This document shows positions 1-5,479 of a DNA stretch of 5,522 bases, in pieces. Source of the DNA: an uncultured Acetatifactor sp. (lineage in GTDB: Bacteria > Bacillota > Clostridia > Lachnospirales > Lachnospiraceae); contig CAJTPH010000075.1 in assembly GCA_910578215.1 (NCBI GenBank), positions 1 to 5,522 of the forward strand, written 5' to 3'. The position numbers and the translations under genes were made by a program. The number at the start of each line of letters is the position of its first letter. Positions within the stretch are counted from its first letter, which is position 1. A model generated the notes under the pieces. That model had not been told where the DNA came from, did not search any database, and saw only the letters and a list, made by a program, of their open reading frames with translations.

Positions 1-57
1 GAATCATATCAACAAAGATTTTTTAACTGTAGACACAAGATTTTTTACAGCCTCTTG

Positions 58-112
58 TAATCGGGGCTATACCGCCTAATCTGAAATTACTTCCCTCTAA
101 CCGTAAACATTT
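58..112 (+). repeat. Left copy of 55-bp inverted repeat
   Basis: These 55 bases are the exact reverse complement of 5468-5522, checked base by base. A weaker match continues inward to about 131 (TA/AT mismatch, then GCTT, CG, a T tract and GTG shared, with one gap). The outer 57 bases of the window cannot be compared because the right copy stops at the window edge, so the true repeat may be longer. It could be an end of a mobile element, a dispersed intergenic repeat, or a duplicated gene tail; the sequence alone does not decide. Confidence 0.85.
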
Positions 113-128
113 TAGCTTGCGATTTTTT
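102..128 (+). terminator. Terminator-like hairpin with T6 tract at inner edge of left repeat
   Basis: Bases 102-108 pair with 115-121 (C-G, G-C, T·G, A-T, A-T, one A×C mismatch, C-G) around a six-base ATTTTA loop, followed by A and six T. It faces into the window and would stop transcription arriving from the left on the plus strand. The stem is imperfect and AT-rich, so its strength is uncertain. The right repeat copy carries the equivalent structure. Confidence 0.35.
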
Positions 129-174
129 GTGTCATCTCTTTGACATTTAACCGCCGTCTCTTAGACAGGTTTCG

Positions 175-233
175 CTCCTCAAGTAGGACTTGAACCTACG
201 ACACTTCGGTTAACAGCCGAATGCTTACCATTG
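175..233 (-). pseudogene. Degenerate tRNA-Asn(GTT), 3' two thirds only
   Basis: Read on the minus strand, the anticodon arm is perfect (TTCGG, loop CTGTTAA with anticodon GTT, CCGAA; 205-221). It is followed by a 5-base variable loop GTGTC, a perfect T arm (GTAGG, TTCAAGT, CCTAC; 183-199), the 3' acceptor strand TTGAGGA (176-182) and discriminator G. CCA is not encoded. The D-loop AATGGT is recognisable, but the 3' D-stem strand reads AAGC and has no matching 5' strand. The expected acceptor 5' strand TCCTCAA is absent upstream, where sequence TTGCATA-like stands instead. It therefore cannot fold as a normal tRNA. It is best read as a decayed gene or a 3' tRNA fragment of the kind left at integration sites; nearby integrase evidence is lacking. 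Confidence 0.7.
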
Positions 234-362
234 TATGATATGCAACCGGAAAATGCTTTGTAAAATGTTAAGTTCACTTCCCTCCTGCCTGGCTCCTTCC
301 ATTTACAAATGTTTTTTGCCGTCATCATCTCCGTGTACCTCGTATCCTTTATAGAATCATGG
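234..362. other. Intergenic stretch with no recognised feature
   Basis: This stretch lies between the tRNA remnant and the operon-end hairpin. Together with 1-233 it makes up 387 bases without a convincing gene. I see no promoter, riboswitch or structured RNA here. A CATTTACAAATG palindrome followed by T6 (300-316) has a stem too short to call a terminator. A 49-codon minus-strand frame (179-328) runs into the tRNA remnant and is judged spurious. Confidence 0.5.
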
Positions 363-394
363 AAAAACTTCTGTTATATGCCCATAGTTAACTG
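363..394 (-). terminator. Probable operon-end terminator overlapping the stop codon
   Basis: On the minus strand CAGTTA (389-394) pairs with TAACAG (371-376) with one A×A mismatch. After a two-base bulge, TATG (383-386) pairs with CATA (377-380). AAG and a run of five T (363-367) follow. The hairpin begins inside the last codons of the 262-aa gene and includes its TAA (388-390). Position and T tract fit a weak intrinsic terminator; the imperfect AT-rich stem keeps confidence moderate. Confidence 0.4.
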
Positions 395-1176
395 TTGAAA
401 ATCAGAGACGTATATTCATCTGTATAAACAAATCTTACCTTCCATCCAGCACTTGCCGCCCGGTCTTTCCATACAAATTCAAATAAATCCATATACTCTG
501 AGAATTCGATAACAGGTTTTAAATGTCCTACCGTGAAATACATTTGCCTCCAGATATGGTTATAGATCACCACTTCACATTTGTTTTCCTGAAATTCCCG
601 AATAACAACATTTTCGCCATTGATCCTGCATTCGTACCAGGCGCAGTACGCAATATAGGATAGTCTGTCACTATAGAACGGAACCCATGATCTGGCACAT
701 ATATACTCGCCTTTCCCATCGGAAAAACAGGCTAATGCCTTTTCCCTGCCAACAAGCTCTTTAAACTTCAGATAAAAATACACATACTGAGTTATTTCCT
801 TTTCTCGCCGTATATGTAACTCCTTTTTACCCAAAGGAGCAAACTCCGTATAAGGAAAAATATCCATATCATAAACCGGGAGTGTGATGCATTCAACAAA
901 TGCAAGCTTCCATGAGATACCGTCAAACAGAAAATCAAACCGATAATCATCATCCGGACAGTGTAAAACAACCGAGACTCTTTCAGTTCCCTCATATATC
1001 TCGTATGGAGCCTTCAGGAATTTCCGTCTTCTTGGCACCGCAGCTTCACCACATAACAGTGGCTGCAAATATGCCCCCATCTCTGCGGTAAAGTCAGATT
1101 CAGTAATCAAATCCTGCTCTAGTTTTTCCTGAAATTCTTTCCATACCATAATATCAGTACGCTTCCGATTTTGCAT
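388..1176 (-). CDS. Hypothetical 262-aa cysteine-rich protein downstream of ABC exporter
   Basis: I do not recognise this protein with certainty. It has no signal peptide or membrane segment and is probably cytoplasmic. Two halves are suggested. Residues about 65-125 (FDFLFDGISWKLAFVEC, then proline-rich strands) look like a small beta-rich fold. Residues about 130-262 have a helix (YVYFYLKFKELVGREKALAC), then alternating strands with cysteines at 150, 160, 178, 183 and 200, and a C-terminal WKDRAASAGW segment. The C-terminal half faintly resembles the L-2-amino-thiazoline-4-carboxylic acid hydrolase-like family (GWxVxF ending, ENKC-type strand), but this is a weak impression. The start ATG at 1176 is preceded by GGGAG at 6 nt; a longer frame from 1251 would overlap the transporter gene by about 50 bases and has no better site. 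The 22-nt gap to the upstream transporter stop indicates one transcript, so an accessory or immunity role in the peptide locus is inferred from context only. Confidence 0.85.
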   Translation of the reverse strand: MQNRKRTDIMVWKEFQEKLEQDLITESDFTAEMGAYLQPLLCGEAAVPRRRKFLKAPYEIYEGTERVSVVLHCPDDDYRFDFLFDGISWKLAFVECITLPVYDMDIFPYTEFAPLGKKELHIRREKEITQYVYFYLKFKELVGREKALACFSDGKGEYICARSWVPFYSDRLSYIAYCAWYECRINGENVVIREFQENKCEVVIYNHIWRQMYFTVGHLKPVIEFSEYMDLFEFVWKDRAASAGWKVRFVYTDEYTSLIFNS

Positions 1177-1182
1177 ATTCGT

Positions 1183-1187
1183 CTCCC
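1183..1187 (-). promoter_or_regulatory. Ribosome binding site deciding the start of the 262-aa gene
   Basis: GGGAG lies 6 nt before ATG at 1174-1176, in the short gap after the upstream transporter stop (1199-1201). It favours this start over the in-frame upstream ATG at 1251 and the downstream ATG nine codons later, neither of which has a comparable site. Confidence 0.6.
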
Positions 1188-1198
1188 ACCAAAGTCTC

Positions 1199-3007
1199 CT
1201 ATAAAATATACTTTTTCGCCTGTATATGAAACAGCTCCGCATATTTCCCATTATTTGCCATCAGTTCATCGTGTGTGCCGTCCTCACAGATCTTCCCGTT
1301 CTCCAGATAAACGATTCTGTCACAGTTTACAACATTTGCCAGCCTATGCGTAATGACCAGTGTCGTTCTTTTTTCCATAAGCTTTAATGTAATCTCAAAG
1401 ATTTCATTTTCAGCCCTTACGTCAAGTGAAGCGCTTGGCTCATCGAGAATCAGAATCCCCTCTCCATAGACAAAAGCCCTCGCGAGCGCAAGCTTCTGCG
1501 CCTGTCCGCCCGATGGCGCAAAGCCTTTTGAATCAAATTTGCGTGTCACCTGCTTTTCGAGGTCATTGTCGAAAACCTTCCTCTCAAGCCCGCTCTGATC
1601 GATTGCCCAAAGAAGTCTGTCATTGTTTTTTTCTTCCTCTGGATTCCCCAAAGCGACATTGTCACGGATTGTCATGGAATAGGTACAGTAATCCTGGAAG
1701 CACGCGGTTCCAATGCGCCCTTCCCCGTCTGTCTGTTTCATTCCGCTGCCGTGATAGCGGATCCGTCCAAGATCAGGCAAGTATAAGCCCAGGATCAGTT
1801 TTGCCAGGGTTGATTTTCCGCTTCCATTTTCACCGACAACCGCTATTTTCTCCCCTTTCCGGATCTTCAGGTTGACGCCATCAAGCACATTTTTTCCGGT
1901 GTTCGGATAGGAAAAGACGATATTTTCCAGTTCTATCATGAGATCGCTGTATTCCATGGAATCACGGTATTCTATGGAATCGCGGTGCTCCATCTGCCCA
2001 GCTGAATCGCCAGAAGATCGCTGCCCCATTTCATCGCGCTCCTCCAGAAAACCAAGTATGTTCTCTACCGCTTTTCTCCCCTCGTTCAGCTGTCCGCAAT
2101 GAAAAACAGCGTTCTGTATGTTGTTGTAGATGCTTTGGCTGACGCCGGCAAAAAGCACGGCATCTCCAAGCGTGATCATTCCATTTGCCGCCTTATAGTA
2201 AGCATAAATGATCACGGAAACCGTCCCCGCAGCATGAAATAATGCCATCAAAATTCCTTTCCTGCAATTATCGGAATTAAACCTTTTCAGCTCCTTATAG
2301 TATTGTCCAAAGAGCGAAGAATAACGCTCTCTGTAAAAAGGCGACGTATGATAAATCCGGTTTTCCTTATATGCTTCCGGTGAGGACAGCAGGGAAAAAT
2401 AATAATCGATCTTTCTTTGCGCGGGAATTTTTGAAGTATTGAACTCCCAGTTTCTTTTCCCATAAGAAGCCTGATGTAGAAACCCCGGAATACAGCAGAT
2501 CACCGCTACAACAACAGGCCAGATGCCAAGCCTGCCAAGAAGGACGGCAAGATAGACCGCCGAACATAGCTCTGCCGCCAATGACAATGAATTCACATAA
2601 TTCCCAAGGACGTTGCCGCCGTCGATTTCTTTTTGAATCGTTTTCAGGTAATTATAAAATCTGCTGTCTTCATATCTTTCATATTCCATATGGCACAGTT
2701 TTCGGATCACCTTCGTCCGGAAGAATGCGCTCACATTTGTCTGCATATATGTATTGATCATCTCCTGCGCCTTATACAGCAGATACACGCCCAAATTGTA
2801 AAGAAAATAGAGCCCGATAATTTGCAGAATCGCACGACCGGCAATTCCTGTATTTAGCCCGGACTGCACCGAATCAAACAGTTTTTTGTCAATCAGCGAG
2901 TACAACGGTCCCAAAAATAAAGAGGAAACTGTAAAAAATCCAAGGGCTATCGTAAGAACAGGCGCAATTTTCATTAATACCGTAAACGATTTTAAAATCT
3001 TCTTCAT
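1199..3007 (-). CDS. ABC transporter half-exporter, permease-ATPase fusion (602 aa)
   Basis: This is a type IV exporter half-transporter with an N-terminal membrane domain of about six helices (roughly 16-38, 58-78, two within 143-178, 255-272, 278-300) and a C-terminal ATPase. Visible motifs are Walker A GENGSGKS (392-399), Q-loop Q438 in CFQDY, signature PSGGQ (498-502), Walker B ILILDEP with catalytic E523, D-loop SLD (527-529) and switch H554. The signature has Pro in place of the usual Leu, so one ATP site of the dimer may be non-standard. There is no N-terminal C39 peptidase domain, so it does not cleave leader peptides itself. The linker before the ATPase (338-355) holds three hexapeptide repeats. 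Start ATG at 3007 follows GGGGGAGG at 6 nt; the longer frame begins with TTG at 3049 and is rejected. It lies 75 bp after a related half-transporter, so the two probably form a heterodimer exporting a peptide or lipid-like substrate; the substrate is not determinable. Confidence 0.93.
   Translation of the reverse strand: MKKILKSFTVLMKIAPVLTIALGFFTVSSLFLGPLYSLIDKKLFDSVQSGLNTGIAGRAILQIIGLYFLYNLGVYLLYKAQEMINTYMQTNVSAFFRTKVIRKLCHMEYERYEDSRFYNYLKTIQKEIDGGNVLGNYVNSLSLAAELCSAVYLAVLLGRLGIWPVVVAVICCIPGFLHQASYGKRNWEFNTSKIPAQRKIDYYFSLLSSPEAYKENRIYHTSPFYRERYSSLFGQYYKELKRFNSDNCRKGILMALFHAAGTVSVIIYAYYKAANGMITLGDAVLFAGVSQSIYNNIQNAVFHCGQLNEGRKAVENILGFLEERDEMGQRSSGDSAGQMEHRDSIEYRDSMEYSDLMIELENIVFSYPNTGKNVLDGVNLKIRKGEKIAVVGENGSGKSTLAKLILGLYLPDLGRIRYHGSGMKQTDGEGRIGTACFQDYCTYSMTIRDNVALGNPEEEKNNDRLLWAIDQSGLERKVFDNDLEKQVTRKFDSKGFAPSGGQAQKLALARAFVYGEGILILDEPSASLDVRAENEIFEITLKLMEKRTTLVITHRLANVVNCDRIVYLENGKICEDGTHDELMANNGKYAELFHIQAKKYIL
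1943..1996 (-). repeat. 18-bp tandem repeat, three copies, coding for a hexapeptide linker
   Basis: Three in-register 18-bp units (1943-1960, 1961-1978, 1979-1996) encode QMEHRD, SIEYRD and SMEYSD at residues 338-355 of the 602-aa transporter. The two outer-linker units SIEYRD and SMEYSD are closest; the third has drifted. The repeat sits in the flexible linker between membrane domain and ATPase, where copy-number change keeps frame and is tolerated. The 596-aa partner has no such repeat. Confidence 0.8.
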
Positions 3008-3013
3008 GTTCAG

Positions 3014-3021
3014 CCTCCCCC
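3014..3021 (-). promoter_or_regulatory. Strong ribosome binding site of the 602-aa transporter
   Basis: GGGGGAGG lies 6 nt upstream of ATG at 3005-3007. It fixes the start at this Met (MKKILKSF) rather than the TTG 14 codons earlier, which falls in the palindrome region. Confidence 0.8.
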
Positions 3022-3044
3022 ATAAAATGTAATTCCCACTGGCA

Positions 3045-3056
3045 GGCAAGCTTGCC
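3045..3056. repeat. Perfect 12-bp palindrome between the two transporter genes
   Basis: GGCAAGCTTGCC is self-complementary and lies in the 75-bp gap between the transporter genes. In RNA it gives at most a four-base-pair stem with an AGCT loop and no T run, so it is not a terminator. It could be an operator-like dyad, an RNA processing site or chance. Confidence 0.4.
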
Positions 3057-3082
3057 GTGTGGTCAGGCTTTTTACGCCGGAA

Positions 3083-4873
3083 TCATACATAGTGCTTTGC
3101 CTGCATGGAAAACATCTGGGCATACTCTCCGTTTTTTTGCATTAAATCCTGATGCGTCCCGCTCTCAACCAGTTTCCCATTCTTCATGACAAGGATCAGA
3201 TCGGCCTTCACGGCCGTTGAAAGCCTGTGCGTAATCATAATTCCCAGTTTGTTCCCGGTAAGCCTTTCATAAATTTCAAAAAGATTTCTTTCCGCCTTCG
3301 CGTCAAGCGCGGCATTTGGCTCATCAAACACAACCGCCGAGGAATCCCTGTACATAGCCCTTGCAATCGCAATCCTGTTATACTGCCCTCCGGACAGCTC
3401 GGTCCCGCTTTCATCGAACTCCCGCGACAAATAAGTTTCATCCCGATCTGGCAGGCGGGCCAGAACCTCGTCCAGCTGCGATTCGGCCACAACTTTCTGA
3501 TAGCGTTCCTCATCGCCGGGCTCCCCCAGCAGAATGTTATTCCGGAACGAAAACGCATATTTCATATAATCCTGGAAGCATACCGAAAACAGCGCAAAAT
3601 ATTCTTCCGGTTTGTAGTCGTCAATGTTTACCCCGTTCACAAGAATCTCTCCCGAGGTCGGTTTATAAAAGCCCAGAAGGAGCTTCACCAGAGTGGTCTT
3701 TCCTGCCCCGTTTTCGCCGACCATGATAACCGCCTGCGGGTTTCGCAGAAGGAAGCTTACGCTATCCACGGCTTTTTCGGTCAGATTCGGATAGGAAAAA
3801 GAAACATTCCGAAATTCAATCGTTTCGATCTTTTCGGGTATTCTGACATATGTTTTCTTTTCACTGTCCCGTTCTTCTTTCCGGGCAAGTTCCTGGAAAA
3901 CATTGAAATACTTACCGGATTTCACAATTCCGTTAAAAGACGAGCCAAAATTTTTGATTGCGCCCTGAAGGCTGACGGCGACCGCAAGGAAGAAGCTCAG
4001 AGAACCTAATTCCAGGGTTCCCTCTCCAGTTTTCGCAATGATCATATAATAGCTTGTCATAAGCGCCGCCTGAAGAATCAGCCACAGCGGGATATCCACC
4101 GCAAATTTCATATTTACCAGCTTTAAATATTTCCTGATATACTCATGTAAAGACGCGTCATGCCTTTCTCCGATAAAATTCTCGGCCTGGAATGTTTTGA
4201 TCTCTTTTGCCGATCTTTTATCAACCAGCTGCGCAAACAGGTATTGCATAAAACGTTTTTCCCTGACAGATTTCTGGTCGAACTCATAGATTCTTTCATT
4301 GAATCTGTTTTCCCACAGCACAGCCGGAAGAGAGCTTAACAATAAAATGACCGTTACCGGAATGCTGACGGATACCATTCCCACAAAAGCGGTAGCAAAG
4401 CTGATGGTCAGCGAAATCAGTCCTACCGTTTTATTGACAGCATTGATGGGCTGCCTTCCATCGATCTGGGTCTGTGCTCTGGAATAAAGATCAGCATTTT
4501 CAGGATCATCAAAGAAAACCAGGCCAGTCTTTTCCATGACATCCATTAACATCCTTTTCGATCTGTCGCTGATTCTTGCAAGCATTAAGGTCTGCGTATA
4601 GCTGTTCAGGGGCCACCATATGCGGTTCAGCGCAAACAGCAGAAAAAAAGCGGCAGAATAAATCACAAATTCCTTCTCATATCTGGCAAACCCTTCAGCG
4701 GAGGACTGCACAATGACATCAACAAGCTTTCCAACGATAAGAGCCCTTAAAGGCCACAGCGCGTTCCGGATCAGATTGTTAAAAACAAGAAGGCAGGTCA
4801 TGAGCCTTCCAGAATTCCATAATATTTGAAACATCTCCCTGATTCCATAAATAACGCTTTTCCGCTTATTCAT
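3083..4873 (-). CDS. ABC transporter half-exporter, permease-ATPase fusion (596 aa)
   Basis: This is a half-transporter of the exporter class. The membrane domain shows hydrophobic segments near residues 24-54, 68-90, 148-166, 169-188, 258-280 and 288-305. The ATPase has Walker A GENGAGKT (386-393), Q-loop Q434 in VCFQDY, canonical signature LSGGQ (493-497), Walker B AVVFDEP with E518, D-loop ALD and switch H549. Both catalytic Glu and His are present, so this subunit looks fully active. There is no C39 peptidase domain. The start ATG at 4873 follows GGAGGAG at 6 nt, and the TAA of the upstream maturase remnant (4866-4868) overlaps the first codons, which suggests translational coupling before the maturase decayed. 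It pairs in order with the 602-aa half-transporter downstream and is its likely partner. Family context suggests export of a modified peptide; the substrate is inferred, not shown. Confidence 0.93.
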   Translation of the reverse strand: MNKRKSVIYGIREMFQILWNSGRLMTCLLVFNNLIRNALWPLRALIVGKLVDVIVQSSAEGFARYEKEFVIYSAAFFLLFALNRIWWPLNSYTQTLMLARISDRSKRMLMDVMEKTGLVFFDDPENADLYSRAQTQIDGRQPINAVNKTVGLISLTISFATAFVGMVSVSIPVTVILLLSSLPAVLWENRFNERIYEFDQKSVREKRFMQYLFAQLVDKRSAKEIKTFQAENFIGERHDASLHEYIRKYLKLVNMKFAVDIPLWLILQAALMTSYYMIIAKTGEGTLELGSLSFFLAVAVSLQGAIKNFGSSFNGIVKSGKYFNVFQELARKEERDSEKKTYVRIPEKIETIEFRNVSFSYPNLTEKAVDSVSFLLRNPQAVIMVGENGAGKTTLVKLLLGFYKPTSGEILVNGVNIDDYKPEEYFALFSVCFQDYMKYAFSFRNNILLGEPGDEERYQKVVAESQLDEVLARLPDRDETYLSREFDESGTELSGGQYNRIAIARAMYRDSSAVVFDEPNAALDAKAERNLFEIYERLTGNKLGIMITHRLSTAVKADLILVMKNGKLVESGTHQDLMQKNGEYAQMFSMQAKHYV

Positions 4874-5368
4874 TTAAAGCTCCTCCAATCATTTTTTCGC
4901 TTTGTGGCGTCGTTTCAAGCGGCTCCAGTTTTATAAATTCAAGTTGAGGATACCTTTTCGCAAGGAAGGTTACGCTATCAATAATGTAATTTACAGAATA
5001 CCCTGTCACGGTCAGCTTGGCAGAAGCTTGCCCTCCTTATTTCTGATTACAGTTTCAAATGTTGCTGAACCATTTATATACGGTCTCTGGGTGTTTTGAA
5101 CTTTTTCAACCCCGTCAATTGAAACATGAATCAAAAAATGATTATGTATAAAATAGTCCAGTATAGTTTCATCTTTAAAAGCAAGATTTGTAGATATCTC
5201 AAAGCTGACTTCCGTTCCACTCTTTTCTGCTTCGAGCAACGAATAATCTGCAACTGCCTTAAGCAAGTCAAATTCATATGTAGGTTCCCCTCCACCATGG
5301 AAAGACAGGCTTATTCGCTTTTCCCTCCCAGTCATTATCTTTTTAACTGCTGCATTTGCAAGAACCAA
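4866..5368 (-). pseudogene. Broken radical SAM/SPASM-type peptide maturase
   Basis: The upstream fragment (5012-5368) carries the radical SAM core features HGGGEPT, EISTN, HVSIDG and QRPYINGSATF, typical of the anaerobic sulfatase-maturase and RiPP maturase group, which use a [4Fe-4S] cluster and S-adenosylmethionine to modify a peptide. It begins with TTG directly after a TGA stop, with no ribosome binding site. The upstream part with the CxxxCxxC cluster motif is missing, and none of the three frames to the window edge encodes it. The frame ends at TGA 5012-5014, but another frame, open from 5036, continues the family-like sequence (TVTGYSVNYIIDSV, then LEFIKLEPLE) to a TAA at 4866-4868. 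That is a frameshift, perhaps with a few codons lost. The SPASM domain with its auxiliary cluster cysteines is also absent. Full-length relatives have roughly 350-450 residues against about 165 here. It is non-functional as it stands, unless the frameshift is a sequencing error and the truncations are assembly artefacts. Confidence 0.8.
4880..4886 (-). promoter_or_regulatory. Ribosome binding site of the 596-aa transporter inside the maturase tail
   Basis: GGAGGAG lies 6 nt before ATG 4871-4873 and inside the last codons (GGAL) of the maturase remnant. It is a strong site and shows the transporter can be translated whether or not the upstream frame is intact. Confidence 0.8.
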
Positions 5369-5452
5369 TCAACCAATTACCTGCCCTGCAAGCCCCTGGT
5401 TAATTCCTAACATTTAGTTTTTCAAACCTTCACAAGTTGTTTCTTTTATCAC

Positions 5453-5479
5453 AAAACCCGTAAGCATAAATGTTTACGG
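5453..5479 (-). terminator. Terminator-like hairpin at inner edge of right repeat
   Basis: The 22-base near-palindrome at 5458-5479 (arms CCGTAAACAT and ATGCTTACGG around two T on the minus strand, one mismatch) is followed by G and four T. It faces into the window and would weaken minus-strand transcription entering the truncated maturase and transporters from the right. The T run is short; the same fold and tract at the left copy supports a real element. Confidence 0.3.

Larger units (their letters stand above)
23..160 (-). other. Open frame without start codon spanning the left repeat
   Basis: A 45-codon frame is open between two TAA stops and runs outward through the left copy of the inverted repeat. 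It contains the segment KCLRLEGSNFRLGGIAPI, which is also encoded in the matching frame of the right copy (plus strand, about 5411-5522, open to the window edge). Flanking residues are partly alike (KNRKLK against KTRKHK). There is no ATG, GTG or TTG start and no ribosome binding site. It may be the remnant of a gene tail carried in the repeat, or a frame open by chance in a conserved non-coding element. I do not recognise the protein. Confidence 0.2.

Noticed and set aside
130..145. TGTCA/TGACA hairpin as a terminator
   Set aside because: It has a five-base-pair stem with only three T after it on the plus strand and A-rich sequence after it on the minus strand.
179..328. A 49-codon minus-strand frame with Met-Met start near a GAGG, as a possible precursor peptide gene
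   Set aside because: It runs through the anticodon and T arms of the tRNA remnant, its last third is dictated by tRNA sequence, and no leader or core pattern of a known RiPP is visible.
1177..1251. N-terminal extension of the 262-aa protein by 25 residues from the ATG at 1251
   Set aside because: It would overlap the end of the transporter gene, is rich in Arg and aromatic residues, and a good ribosome binding site precedes the ATG at 1176.
1426..1875. A 149-codon plus-strand frame opposite the ATPase domain of the 602-aa transporter
   Set aside because: Its Ser/Arg/Pro-rich composition is typical of the antisense of a conserved coding region; no start signal.
3227..4009. A 260-codon plus-strand open frame opposite the 596-aa transporter
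   Set aside because: It lies antisense within a gene with clear ATPase motifs, starts without a ribosome binding site, and shows no recognisable protein features.
5126..5410. A 94-codon plus-strand frame opposite the maturase remnant
   Set aside because: The minus strand here encodes radical SAM motifs; the plus frame is its shadow and has no supporting signal.
5369..5467. Promoter for the minus-strand operon just inside the right repeat
   Set aside because: TTGTGA-like hexamers are present but no well-spaced TATAAT match was found; the original promoter probably lay further upstream and may have been lost.
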